A stretch of DNA of 64,000 nt from Chryseobacterium oncorhynchi (GTDB lineage Bacteria; Bacteroidota; Bacteroidia; Flavobacteriales; Weeksellaceae), in contig NZ_PPEI02000002.1 of the NCBI RefSeq assembly GCF_002899895.1, positions 1 to 64,000 on the forward strand. Reading direction: 5' to 3'. Shown one piece after another: positions 16,755 to 25,592 of the stretch. Numbering within the stretch: position 1 is the first letter of the stretch; every line of letters begins with the position of its first letter. Below the pieces are notes generated by a model, which had not been told where the DNA came from, did not search any database, and saw only the letters and a program-made list of their open reading frames with translations. The position numbers and the translations under genes were made by a program.

Positions 16755-17501
16755 CTATTTTAATCTTTTTATCGTAACCTGGCTAACTGGACCACTCCCT
16801 GTAGTTCCAGTACTTAATGCCTTTATCACAGTTGCTGTACCATTAGAAGCTACTCTAAATGAATAAGTATGTGTAGAATCCATATTAATAGAAGTTATTA
16901 GAGTAAATGTTTGTAAAACCGTATCAGTTGCGGTAGGTGTCTGAATTCTATCATTTACACGAGCAACCCAACTGCCTAAAGTATCATCCCAAATTCCAAC
17001 AACAGGATTTCCGCTATTTGTATTGGAAATCTGCATATTCATAATAACTTGATATACACCGCTTGCATTAACAGTAAATGAATTTGATGTCGCTGTTCCT
17101 ACATAGGTATTGTCATTATCAATAATTTCTACATTTAAATTACCAATTGGAAAAGCTGCCGGTGATGGAGCTGTAAAATCCGATGACAATTGTACCGTAA
17201 TTTCTTGTGCAACTAATAATTGACCGTTCACAGCTATCACTGAACCGTTAGCGTTCGGTACAATACCCGCGAATGTTTGCCAAGAGGGTGCTACTCCAGG
17301 CCCATTAGACACTAAATACTGTCCTAATGTTCCTGCATTACCTGCTGTATTAGCGTTTCCGCCAACATTTATTTCATTTGTTACCTGCAAACTTCCATTA
17401 ACATGAAGCTGCTTTTGTGGGGTTAATGTATTAATACCAATTTGAGAAAAAGTAGTATTCGACAACAATACTCCGGCTAATAGAATAAGATTTTTTTTCA
17501 T
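16755..17501 (-). CDS. Secreted protein with C1q/TNF-like C-terminal domain, unknown function
   Basis: A 248-residue exported protein. The signal peptide is residues 1-19 (NTTFSQ), then GINTLTPQKQLHVNG, a motif that opens many flavobacterial surface proteins with tail-fibre-like repeats, and a Gly/Asn-rich linker (VGGNANTAGNAGTLGQYL). Residues about 110-248 are strand-rich (FTVNASGVYQVIMNMQI, TYSFRVASNG), which resembles a C1q/TNF-type jelly roll. No T9SS sorting domain is present. A broken copy of its 5' end lies directly upstream at 17648-17890. Confidence 0.7.
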   Translation of the reverse strand: MKKNLILLAGVLLSNTTFSQIGINTLTPQKQLHVNGSLQVTNEINVGGNANTAGNAGTLGQYLVSNGPGVAPSWQTFAGIVPNANGSVIAVNGQLLVAQEITVQLSSDFTAPSPAAFPIGNLNVEIIDNDNTYVGTATSNSFTVNASGVYQVIMNMQISNTNSGNPVVGIWDDTLGSWVARVNDRIQTPTATDTVLQTFTLITSINMDSTHTYSFRVASNGTATVIKALSTGTTGSGPVSQVTIKRLK

Positions 17502-17647
17502 TGTTTTTAATTTGTGTGTTAATAAAGAGTCGTTAATTTAACATTATCTAAATACATTATAAACAACCACTTAACACCCTTAAAAGATTACATTTAAAGT
17601 ACTTAATTACATGACAAAAATATAAAGTATCAAATATTGATCTTTTT

Positions 17648-17890
17648 TTGAAGCTGCTTTTGTGGGGGTTATTGTATTAATACCAGTTTAGGGAAAAGTG
17701 GTATTCGAGAACAATACTCCGGTTAATGGAGTAAGATTTTTTTTCATTGTTTTCAATTTGTGTGTTAATAAAGAGTTGTTAATTTAATACTGAATAAATA
17801 AACCATACAGAGTTATTCAACTTTCTGAAAGATTATATTTAACTTACTTAATTACATGACAAAGATATAAAATATCAAATATCAAAATTA
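17648..17890 (-). pseudogene. Truncated duplicate of the upstream region and 5' end of the secreted protein gene
   Basis: This repeats 17403-17640 with an offset of about 245 bases: the same promoter-proximal DNA (GTGTGTTAATAAAGAG, AATTACATGACAAA) and the same first codons (MKKNL, GVLFSNTTF). The start codon is at 17747. The copy has a stop where the parent has Gln (residue 20, the mature N-terminus), an inserted base about 20 codons in, and ends abruptly near 17648. It cannot give a product, though its promoter may still act. Confidence 0.8.
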
Positions 17891-18146
17891 TTTTTTTTGA
17901 CATTTTTTACTCAGTACAAAAAAAATCATTTCAGAGTTTCCAGAAATGCTGATTTAACTTAGTAAAAGTGAGTTAAAGGGAAATAAATTTAATATATAAT
18001 TCAGGAATTTGTATCACGATTTTTTGTAATAAAGCTGTGAATTACCCAAGCTTGATCAACTAAAATAGGTATGAAGATTTTACAGAAATGGCAGAACTTT
18101 TGACCACTGTATCTCCATGATTTAAAAAAAAATGAGTCAGATAAAG
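17891..18146. other. Intergenic stretch without a gene
   Basis: I see no ORF, tRNA or strong hairpin. It lies between the truncated duplicate and the efflux operon terminator. Confidence 0.5.
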
Positions 18147-18147
18147 A

Positions 18148-18179
18148 AAAAACGTATGCCATTGCTAACATACGTTTTT
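18148..18179 (-). terminator. Terminator of the RND efflux operon
   Basis: AAAAACGTATG and CATACGTTTTT pair perfectly over 11 bp around a 10-base loop. It lies 25 bases beyond the stop of the outer-membrane channel gene and has T tracts both ways. Confidence 0.85.
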
Positions 18180-18203
18180 ATTATACTGTATTACAAAATA
18201 CGA

Positions 18204-19619
18204 TTATTTCCAGCCTCCGCCTAAAGCCTGATAAAGCTCTACTGATGCTTTCATTTTGTTGTATTGTGCATTGGAAATATTAAGTTCAGCATTCAATGAA
18301 TTAACGCTTGCATTCAAAACTTCAAGATAATTCGCCATACCATAGTTTACCAATTCCTGAGAATAGTCCACTGATTTTTTGTAGGCATTCAGTTCTTTTT
18401 GCTTTAATTCAATAAATGAATCTTGTACAGAGAAAACCCTGATAGCATCAGAAACTTCTTTCCCTGCAGTAAGAACAGTCTTTCTAAAATTCAGATACGC
18501 TGTTTCCTGATTGGCAAGACTTACATCGTAGTTGGTCTTAATTTGTCTCTTATTCAAGATGGGTTGTGCTAATCCTGCTACCACATTGGCAAATAATGAA
18601 TTTACACTGAACAAGTGATCAATATCTACAGATTGAAGCCCTCCTGATCCTGTAAGTTTTAATGTTGGATAAAACTGAGCTTTCGCAGCATTGGTCAGTT
18701 CAAATGCATTCATTAAGGTATACTCTGCTCTCATTACATCCGGACGATTAGCCAGCAATTGAGTTGGATACCCAAGCTTTACATCGCTCGGAAGATTCTG
18801 TCCCTCTAAGGTAGATCTTTCAATCGTATGAGATGAGTCTCCCATTAAAAGGCTCATTGTATTCTCCAGCAATTGAATTTGTGTATCAATATCAATCAAT
18901 AGAGATTTTGCATTGAAAACAAGTGCTTCACTCTGCTGTACGGCTACTTCTGTAAGAGATCCTGAAGCTTTCAAAGCCTTTGTTGCCTCCAGATTCTTCT
19001 CACGAACCGCAATGGTTTCTGTAATGATCTTTTTCTGAGAATCAAAAGTCAGTAATTGATAATAAGCAGAAGCAATAGAGGCAACTAGGCTGCTTTTTAC
19101 CGCTTTATGAGCCGCAACAGTTCCTAAATAAGTTGCCAGCTGTGCTTTTTCCTGTGCTTTTAGTTTTCCCCAAATATCTGCTTCCCATCCAATAGTTCCT
19201 GTGATATCGAACTGATTGACATACCGTCTCTCTCCAATAATCTGCCCAAACTGGGTGTTGATAGACTGGGTTTGGAAAGTATAATTGGGACCAATAGATA
19301 GTGTTGGCTGATAGGCTGCTTTGCTCTGTTTCAGGTAGGCTTCTGCAGAATTAATGCTTTGCAGCGCAATTCTAATATCCAGATTGTTCTCTAAAGCCTT
19401 GGAAATATGTCCCTGAAGGATAGGATCTGTAAAGATTTCTTTCCATGAAACATTGGCAATGGTAGCACTGTCTGAAGGAAGCATATCGGTACGGAAAAGC
19501 TTTTCGTCAACAACGTTCTTCGGTCTCTCATACTCTTTTCTGGCCATACAAGATGTGATGGCTCCCAGTATGATTGCTGAGAAAGTTATTCCTTTTATGA
19601 TGTTTAATAAACTCTTCAT
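18204..19619 (-). CDS. RND efflux outer-membrane channel, TolC/OprM family lipoprotein
   Basis: A 471-residue outer-membrane factor. Residues 1-23 are a lipoprotein signal with Cys24 (GAITSC), and two TolC-type helical repeats follow, with typical stretches (WEADIWGKLKAQEKAQ, LLANRPDVMRAEYTL, GLAQPILNKRQIKTNYD, ELVNYGMANYLEVLNA). Length fits the NodT/OprM branch. It forms the exit duct for the pump encoded just upstream. It is the last gene of a four-gene minus-strand operon, after a 97-base gap that holds an imperfect inverted repeat, so expression could differ from the pump genes. Confidence 0.93.
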   Translation of the reverse strand: MKSLLNIIKGITFSAIILGAITSCMARKEYERPKNVVDEKLFRTDMLPSDSATIANVSWKEIFTDPILQGHISKALENNLDIRIALQSINSAEAYLKQSKAAYQPTLSIGPNYTFQTQSINTQFGQIIGERRYVNQFDITGTIGWEADIWGKLKAQEKAQLATYLGTVAAHKAVKSSLVASIASAYYQLLTFDSQKKIITETIAVREKNLEATKALKASGSLTEVAVQQSEALVFNAKSLLIDIDTQIQLLENTMSLLMGDSSHTIERSTLEGQNLPSDVKLGYPTQLLANRPDVMRAEYTLMNAFELTNAAKAQFYPTLKLTGSGGLQSVDIDHLFSVNSLFANVVAGLAQPILNKRQIKTNYDVSLANQETAYLNFRKTVLTAGKEVSDAIRVFSVQDSFIELKQKELNAYKKSVDYSQELVNYGMANYLEVLNASVNSLNAELNISNAQYNKMKASVELYQALGGGWK

Positions 19620-19639
19620 TGTTTAAAATTAAAAGTTAA

Positions 19640-19716
19640 AAATTAGAAAATAGAGGTTAGAAGCTGAGCATTAGATTAATTTCTAAGCTCTAACTTCTAG
19701 CTTCTCTAATTCATTT
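19640..19716. repeat. Imperfect inverted repeat between pump and channel genes
   Basis: AGAGGTTAGAAGCT and its imperfect complement AACTTCTAGCTTCTCT bracket an AT-rich centre. ACTTCTAGCTTCT (19693-19705) recurs exactly at 52437-52449, so this belongs to a dispersed intergenic repeat. Confidence 0.6.
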
Positions 19717-22700
19717 TTACTCTGCTAAATTGATTTCTTCTTTCTTTAGAGGTTTGATCTTTTCCTGTAGGGTTTCAAAAATCACATACAGTACCGGAAT
19801 TACAAAAAGCCCTAAAATAGTACCTATCAATAATCCTATAGCAGCACCGGTTGCAATAGATCTGTTACCCACGGCACCAATTCCGCTTGCTAATACCAAC
19901 GGTAATAAACCGAAGATAAAGGCAAATGATGTCATTAGAATAGGTCTCACCCTGGCTTTAGCTGCGTTGATAGCAGACATTACAATGGTTTCGCCATGAT
20001 GTCTTCTCTGAACAGCAAATTCTACAATAAGAATCGCATTTTTCGCCAATAGTCCCACAAGCATGATCAGAGCAATCTGGAAATAAATATTATTTTCCAA
20101 GCCCATCAGCTTCTGTCCTAAGTAAGCTCCCATTACCCCTAAAGGAAGAGAGATTACAACAACCAGCGGAAGGATATAACTTTCATACTGTGCAGAAAGA
20201 ATAAAGTATACAAAAATTAAACTCAATGCAAAGATCAATAACGTTTGAGATCCTGAATTTAACTCTTCTCTTGTTAACCCGGTAAATTCCACTGCATAGT
20301 TTTGATTCAGGGTTTCATTGGCCACCTGCTGTACAGCGGTAATGGCATCCCCGGAACTGTATCCCTCAGAGTTTGCTCCTGTTACTTTCACGGATGTAAA
20401 TAAGTTATAACGGCTTACAGATTGAGGTCCGTATGCTTTTGTCAATGTTACAAATTGTGAAATCGGAGACATAATACCTGAACCTGTTCTTATATAAAGT
20501 TCATTTAGGTTTTCAATGTTCTTTCTGTTCTCAGGAAGTGCCTGAACCATAACTCTGAACTGTTTACCATACTTGGTAAAGTCGGCAGTATAAATACCAC
20601 CAATATACCCCTGCATGGTAGCCAGAATATCATTTACAGAAACCCCAAGTTGCTTGCTCAGAGGAACATTAATTTCCATCTGATACTGAGGGTATTTAGT
20701 ATTGAATGACGTTTGTGCAAATTGAATTTCTGGTCTCTGCATCAGCTTACCGATGAATTCATTTGTTTTATTATCCAGATCAGCATAGTCTCCACCTGAT
20801 TTGTCCAGCAATACCATTTCAAAACCTGCACTACTACCAAAACCTGGTACACTTGGAGGTTGGAAAAATACAACTTTGGCATCAGGAACAGATCCTACAA
20901 TTCCAAATAGTTTTTTTGTAATATCTTCAGAGGTTTGCCCACCTGCTTTTCTTTCTTCAAATGGCTTCAGTTTAACAAAGGCAAGACCATTGTTACTTCC
21001 GTTTCCGGATAAGAATCCTCTACCGGTAGAAATGGTAACGTTTTGCACTCCCGGAACTTTCATTGCTTTGGCCTGAAGAGTTTTCAAAGCATTGTAAGTT
21101 CTTTCCATAGAAGCACCCGGAGGAAGCTGAACATCTGTAAAGATAATCCCTCTGTCTTCTGTAGGCACAAACCCTTTCTTCATACTGCTGCTTGCCCAGA
21201 ATAAAATACCTCCGGTAACTGCGAAAATAATCAGGGTAACCCATTTATGTCTTAAAAGGAATACAAATCCTCTTCCGTAACGTTCAGTAGTTGTTTTAAA
21301 AGCAATATTAAACTTATAGAAAAACTTCTGTAGCAGGTTTAGGTTCTTATATTCTGCATGATGCTCTGCGTGAGGTTTTAAGAATAATGAACATAAAACC
21401 GGACTCAAGGTTAATGCGTTAATAGCAGAAATGATGATTGCAATGATCAGCGTAATACCAAACTGCTGGTAGAATACCCCTGTGGGTCCCGTAATAAACG
21501 TCACTGGAATAAATACAGCTGCCATTACCAAAGTAATAGAAATAATAGCTCCTGTAATCTCATCCATTGCTTCTACCGTTGCTTTTTTCGCATCAGAAAT
21601 ACCGTGCTCCATCTTCGCATGGACTGCCTCGACGACGACAATAGCGTCATCCACCACAATACCAATGGCCAGTACTAATGCAAATAAGGTTAAGAGGTTC
21701 AATGAATACCCGAAGAGATTCAGGAAGAAGAACGCTCCTACAATAGATACCGGAACTGCGATGGCAGGAATCAGAGTTGATCTGAAATCCTGAAGGAAAA
21801 TATATACTACAATAAATACCAGGATAAAAGCCTCAATCAGTGTATGTACTACCTTTTCAATAGAAGCTTCCAGGAATTCGTTGGTATCAAAGTTAAAAGT
21901 ATATTTGATTCCTTTAGGAAAAGTTCCCTCTGCAGATTTCAGATAAGTTTTGATATTTTTAATAATCTCCTGAGCATTAGACCCTGGTGTCTGGAAGATC
22001 CCCATACTGATCGAAGGATTATTTCCGTTTTCCCCGATACCAGTGTAAGACTGTCCTGCCAACTCTACTTTGGCAACATCTTTCAGCATCAGGTTTTGTC
22101 CGTTTGCAAGAGATTTGATGATGATATTATCGTACTGTTCTTTATCGTTGAATTTACCTACATATTTGATAATATATTCAAAAGAACTTCCACTGTTTTG
22201 ACCGATAGAACCCGCTGCAGCTTCTCTACTCTGCTCATTGATAGCATTGGTAACATCTGTAGGAGTTACACTATAAGCAGCCATTTTTGCAGGATCCAGC
22301 CAGATTCTCATCGAATAATTTTTACCTCCGAAAACATTGGCATCCCCTACACCATTTACCCTTTTCAGGTTTGGAATAATGTTGATGTTCAAAAAGTTCT
22401 GAAGGTATACGTCATCAAGATCTTTATTTTCAGAGTAGAAAGACATATACATCAAGGCACTGGTCTGCTGTTTCTGAGTTACAACCCCAGAACGGGTTAC
22501 TTCAGACGGTAGAAGAGGTGTCGCTCTGGCTACACGGTTCTGTACGTTTACCGCAGCAATATCCGGATCTATTCCTTGTTTGAAGAAAACCTGGATCTGG
22601 GCAGAACCATCGTTCCCGGCGCTGGAAGTAATATAATCCATTCCTTCCACCCCGTTGATCTGTTCTTCCAAAGGTACTACTACACTTTTCATCACCGTCT

Positions 22701-22863
22701 CAGCATTAGCTCCTGTATAGTTTGCAGAAACACTTACCGTAGGCGGTGCAATATCCGGATACTGTGTAACCGGTAACGAGATCAGTCCTAGCACACCGAG
22801 AATCACAATCAAAATTGAGATTACGGTAGATAAAACCGGTCTGTTAATAAAGTTTTTTATCAT
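19717..22863 (-). CDS. RND multidrug efflux pump, HAE1/AcrB type
   Basis: A 1048-residue inner-membrane transporter, full length for the HAE1 family. It starts MIKNFINRPV and has the large periplasmic loops between helices 1-2 and 7-8. The proton-relay acids D405-D406 stand in GIVVDDAIVVVEAVHAK, and the C-terminal half has AKNAILIVEFA with the relay lysine. It uses proton force to export drugs, bile acids or solvents through the TolC-like partner. The start codon overlaps the end of the membrane fusion gene (22863), a sign of tight coupling. Substrates cannot be told from sequence. Confidence 0.95.
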   Translation of the reverse strand: MIKNFINRPVLSTVISILIVILGVLGLISLPVTQYPDIAPPTVSVSANYTGANAETVMKSVVVPLEEQINGVEGMDYITSSAGNDGSAQIQVFFKQGIDPDIAAVNVQNRVARATPLLPSEVTRSGVVTQKQQTSALMYMSFYSENKDLDDVYLQNFLNINIIPNLKRVNGVGDANVFGGKNYSMRIWLDPAKMAAYSVTPTDVTNAINEQSREAAAGSIGQNSGSSFEYIIKYVGKFNDKEQYDNIIIKSLANGQNLMLKDVAKVELAGQSYTGIGENGNNPSISMGIFQTPGSNAQEIIKNIKTYLKSAEGTFPKGIKYTFNFDTNEFLEASIEKVVHTLIEAFILVFIVVYIFLQDFRSTLIPAIAVPVSIVGAFFFLNLFGYSLNLLTLFALVLAIGIVVDDAIVVVEAVHAKMEHGISDAKKATVEAMDEITGAIISITLVMAAVFIPVTFITGPTGVFYQQFGITLIIAIIISAINALTLSPVLCSLFLKPHAEHHAEYKNLNLLQKFFYKFNIAFKTTTERYGRGFVFLLRHKWVTLIIFAVTGGILFWASSSMKKGFVPTEDRGIIFTDVQLPPGASMERTYNALKTLQAKAMKVPGVQNVTISTGRGFLSGNGSNNGLAFVKLKPFEERKAGGQTSEDITKKLFGIVGSVPDAKVVFFQPPSVPGFGSSAGFEMVLLDKSGGDYADLDNKTNEFIGKLMQRPEIQFAQTSFNTKYPQYQMEINVPLSKQLGVSVNDILATMQGYIGGIYTADFTKYGKQFRVMVQALPENRKNIENLNELYIRTGSGIMSPISQFVTLTKAYGPQSVSRYNLFTSVKVTGANSEGYSSGDAITAVQQVANETLNQNYAVEFTGLTREELNSGSQTLLIFALSLIFVYFILSAQYESYILPLVVVISLPLGVMGAYLGQKLMGLENNIYFQIALIMLVGLLAKNAILIVEFAVQRRHHGETIVMSAINAAKARVRPILMTSFAFIFGLLPLVLASGIGAVGNRSIATGAAIGLLIGTILGLFVIPVLYVIFETLQEKIKPLKKEEINLAE

Positions 22864-24050
22864 TAGAATTTCGGTTTTATTGATTGAACAAGACTATCCA
22901 TTTTGATCGGCTTCGGCTTCACGGCTGTTCCCGGTTTTAAACCTCCAATACCAGCTGCAACAATTGTTTCTCCTTTATTAAGTCCTGATTTGATAAGGGC
23001 TAAATTGTCAATTCTGTCAATAACATTTACCACAACATTTCTTGCAGTATCTCCTTTTTCTACTTTGTATACGTAAACAATACCTTGCTGTTCGTAAGTA
23101 GCACTTTCAGGAACAACCAATACATTGTCGTATCGATGTGGAAATCTGATCGTTCCACTGTTACCATTGCTTAATAATTTTTGAGCATTGGAGAACGCAA
23201 CTCTGAACTGAATGGTTCCTGTTGTGGGATCAATCTGGCCTGTGATAGCTTCAATTTTTCCTTTTTCAGGATAAAGGCTTCCATTGGCTAACTGAAGTTC
23301 TACCATTGGTAAGTTTTTGATTTTCTCAGGCATAGAAGCTCCGGGAGATTTTTCAAGGAAATCAAAATAATCTTTTTCATTCATTGCAAAATAGGCAAAG
23401 ATCTCAGAAGTATCAGAAATCGTTGTCAGTGGTGTCTGATCAGACGGTCCTACCAAACTTCCTACTTTTAACGGAAGTCTTCCTATTACCCCTGAAATAG
23501 GAGCACGAATGATAGAGTATTCTATGTTCGCCTCTACTCCTTTGTAATTAGCTTCAGCTTGTCTTTTTGCTGCATGCGCTTGTTGCAACTGTGCCTGTGC
23601 CTGTGCCAGCTGAGCCTGTGCCGTTTGTAGCTGTACATTACTAATAATATTTTTTTGTACAAGCGGTTTCAGTTTGTTCACTTCTACTTGTGCAGCGTTT
23701 ACAGAGGCCTGTGCAGCAGCAATAGTAGATTCTGCAGCACCAATTCCTGCTTTGGAAGCAGCCGCATTTTCAGTCAGAATATTGGTTTCCAGACGGAACA
23801 AAGGCTGTCCTTTTGTAACATACTGCCCCTCATCTACCAATAGCTGGGTGATATAACCTTGTATTTTTGCACGCACATCATTGTTTACCCTACCTTGGAT
23901 GGTAGCCGGAAACGTCTGATAACCCACTATATTTTTTGACTCCACAGAAACAACAGGAAACGGCTTGGCACCATCCTGTTTTGGAGCTTCTTTTTTGCAG
24001 GCAGTCAATGAGAATGCCGCAATCGAAAGTATAACTAGCTTATTATTCAT
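22863..24050 (-). CDS. RND efflux membrane fusion protein, AcrA/MexA type
   Basis: A 395-residue periplasmic adaptor anchored as a lipoprotein (Cys18, FSLTACKK). Order: lipoyl-like half (VRAKIQGYITQLLVDEGQYV at about 60-80), a long alpha-hairpin rich in Ala and Gln (LQTAQAQLAQAQAQLQQAHA, about 140-165), the second lipoyl half (IIRAPISGVIGRLPLKVGSLV), then beta-barrel and membrane-proximal domains (PHRYDNVLVVPESAT). It joins the pump to the outer-membrane channel. It sits one base from the regulator gene and overlaps the pump gene. Confidence 0.94.
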   Translation of the reverse strand: MNNKLVILSIAAFSLTACKKEAPKQDGAKPFPVVSVESKNIVGYQTFPATIQGRVNNDVRAKIQGYITQLLVDEGQYVTKGQPLFRLETNILTENAAASKAGIGAAESTIAAAQASVNAAQVEVNKLKPLVQKNIISNVQLQTAQAQLAQAQAQLQQAHAAKRQAEANYKGVEANIEYSIIRAPISGVIGRLPLKVGSLVGPSDQTPLTTISDTSEIFAYFAMNEKDYFDFLEKSPGASMPEKIKNLPMVELQLANGSLYPEKGKIEAITGQIDPTTGTIQFRVAFSNAQKLLSNGNSGTIRFPHRYDNVLVVPESATYEQQGIVYVYKVEKGDTARNVVVNVIDRIDNLALIKSGLNKGETIVAAGIGGLKPGTAVKPKPIKMDSLVQSIKPKF

Positions 24051-24051
24051 T

Positions 24052-24507
24052 TTATAGTTTATTAAGAGATTCCTGAATATTTTCTATGTTTTTATTTAAG
24101 AGTGCTTTGTAAACTTCTATTCTTTCGTTGTATCCATCGTCTTTACTTTTTTTAAAATTGTTTAAATCATCTAATAGTTTTAGTTCGTCCTGCATTTTCT
24201 GGACAATTTTCTCGAATCGAATTTTCTTATATTCATCATTGATGAAAAAATACCGTTTTCGCTCATCCATTTTGTTATGATCTACAATGAGCTGAGCATT
24301 CAATAGTAATGAAATACTGGTAGATACTGAACTTTTGCTTGCTGAAAGGACTTCAACAAACTCGTCAAAAGTAATTCCTACTTTCTCATAGTCAAAAAGA
24401 AGGTAGGAATAAATTTTTGAAGCTAAAGGGGGTAAGCTGAACACGGTGCCGTAGAATTTTACGGCATCTTGAAAAATTTTTTCATCAATCTCTATACTTT
24501 GGTGCAT
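24052..24507 (-). CDS. GbsR/MarR-like transcriptional regulator of the efflux operon
   Basis: A 151-residue protein with a winged helix-turn-helix of the GbsR branch of MarR regulators. After an N-terminal helix comes LPPLASKIYSYLLFDYEKVG, then FDEFVEVLSASKSSVSTSISLL as the recognition region, a wing with HNKMDERKRYFFI, and a C-terminal coiled helix for dimers. It is the first gene of the efflux operon, so it very likely represses its own promoter and the pump. The inducer is unknown. Confidence 0.85.
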   Translation of the reverse strand: MHQSIEIDEKIFQDAVKFYGTVFSLPPLASKIYSYLLFDYEKVGITFDEFVEVLSASKSSVSTSISLLLNAQLIVDHNKMDERKRYFFINDEYKKIRFEKIVQKMQDELKLLDDLNNFKKSKDDGYNERIEVYKALLNKNIENIQESLNKL

Positions 24508-24523
24508 AATATAAAAATTTTAA

Positions 24524-24551
24524 CAAAAGTAAAAATTAGTTCAGAACCAAA
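24524..24551 (-). promoter_or_regulatory. Probable promoter of the efflux operon
   Basis: On the minus strand TTTG (24548-24551) is followed after 16 bases by TACTTTTG (24524-24531), close to the Bacteroidota -33 and TAnnTTTG -7 elements. The regulator's ATG lies 17 bases further on. GGTTCTGAACT between the elements is a partial palindrome that could be an operator. Confidence 0.5.
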
Positions 24552-24623
24552 CGAACAAACCTGATAGAGATTATAAATACAGAGCGTTTTAAAAATTCAA
24601 TGAAAGTTGATTTAACTTTTTGC

Positions 24624-25136
24624 TTAAATTATAATCTTCTCAAAGGCCTTTCTCATTCCATCTGCCAAAAGGACCTCTCCACAATAAGAATATCCTTTGC
24701 TTTCAAGGATTTTCAACATGGCTATATTGTCGTGGTTCGTATCTACCTTAACACTCTGAACTCCATGGGATCTGGTAAAATCCTCAATATGGTCAAAAAG
24801 TTTTTTGGTCATCCCCTGACCTGCAAATTTTTCATCAATGGCTACTCTATGAACAACAACAAATTCTCCATTGCTTAACCACGCTCCTTCAATTTTGCTG
24901 TAAGCAGGCTCGTCATTCAGAATCAGGGCTGCATACACTGCAATTTCTCCATCTACTGTAAGAACATACCCAAATCCTTTGGCAATATCACTTTCCACTG
25001 TTCCAAGATTAGGATATCCGTTCTGCCATTGTGTACTTCCATCCTGTCTTCTTCTTTCGATGGACTGTTGGATGATTTCCCAAATAATGTTTCTGTCTTC
25101 AATTTCCGCTTTTCTTAGTTTAGTTTCTGAATTCAT
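24624..25136 (-). CDS. GNAT family N-acetyltransferase
   Basis: A 170-residue acetyltransferase. It begins with strand 1 and the variable helices (LRKAEIEDRNIIWEIIQQSIERR), then has the GNAT core with the acetyl-CoA loop VHRVAIDEKFAGQGMTKKL (about 115-133; Q/R-x-x-G-x-A/G form, FAGQGM) and the end VDTNHDNIAMLKILESKGYSYCG, typical of motif B. The acceptor is unknown. It is a single minus-strand gene between the efflux operon and an AT-rich inverted repeat. Confidence 0.9.
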   Translation of the reverse strand: MNSETKLRKAEIEDRNIIWEIIQQSIERRRQDGSTQWQNGYPNLGTVESDIAKGFGYVLTVDGEIAVYAALILNDEPAYSKIEGAWLSNGEFVVVHRVAIDEKFAGQGMTKKLFDHIEDFTRSHGVQSVKVDTNHDNIAMLKILESKGYSYCGEVLLADGMRKAFEKIII

Positions 25137-25163
25137 GTAATTTATTTTTTGACTAAAAACTGG

Positions 25164-25201
25164 AAGATTAAAAAATTGGAGTCATTTAATTCTTTAATCT
25201 T
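25164..25201. repeat. Short inverted repeat upstream of the acetyltransferase
   Basis: AAGATTAAAAAATT (25164-25177) and AATTCTTTAATCTT (25188-25201) pair over 14 bases with one mismatch. It may be a minor member of the intergenic inverted-repeat families of this genome. Confidence 0.5.
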
Positions 25202-25230
25202 TTAATGATTGATTGTTTTATTAATTAAAA

Positions 25231-25266
25231 AAACCGAAAATTAATTATGAAATTAATTTTCGGTTT
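25231..25266 (-). terminator. Rho-independent terminator
   Basis: AAACCGAAAATTAATT and its exact complement pair over 16 bp around a 4-base loop; on the minus strand TTTTTTAATT follows. It ends the DUF2007 gene transcript. Confidence 0.8.
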
Positions 25267-25303
25267 GAAGTAGTAAAATTTAAAATTATGAAATTGTTTT
25301 TTA

Positions 25304-25531
25304 TTAATTTTCACTTTGTTGAAGATAAGCATCTATAATTTCGAATGCTTTCTTTTCATCTTCCAAATCCACCATTACCTTTAGCGATGTAGCTGTGGGA
25401 GTTGTGGTAAATGTAAGATAATTGTTTTCAACGGCGTTTGTAATTTGCGCATCATCCAATTTAGACTTAACCAACTGAATTTCTGAAGGGTTATCACTTT
25501 CATAAACTGATACTCTCGTACTTCTTTCCAT
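25304..25531 (-). CDS. DUF2007 family small protein
   Basis: A 75-residue soluble protein: RVSVYESDNPSEIQLVKSKL, an acidic middle, and a VMVDLEDEKKAFEIIDAYL end. A strand, a helix that reads like NPxEAxLIKxxLE, and a final V-x-V-x-x-x-D-x-E-x-A strand-helix fit the DUF2007 (putative signal-transducing) family, an ACT-like small fold. It follows the lysine aminotransferase gene by 61 bases on the same strand, so it may be in that transcript. No function is known. Confidence 0.75.
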   Translation of the reverse strand: MERSTRVSVYESDNPSEIQLVKSKLDDAQITNAVENNYLTFTTTPTATSLKVMVDLEDEKKAFEIIDAYLQQSEN

Positions 25532-25592
25532 ATTCTAATTGTTTGAGTATCTAAATGTACAATGTTTTTTTGAAAATTACAAATCTTTGGTT

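Noticed and set aside
21844-22512. A 222-codon ORF on the plus strand
   Set aside because: It runs antisense to the RND pump gene, which has full family motifs. The translation has no sensible domain; it is a frame shadow.
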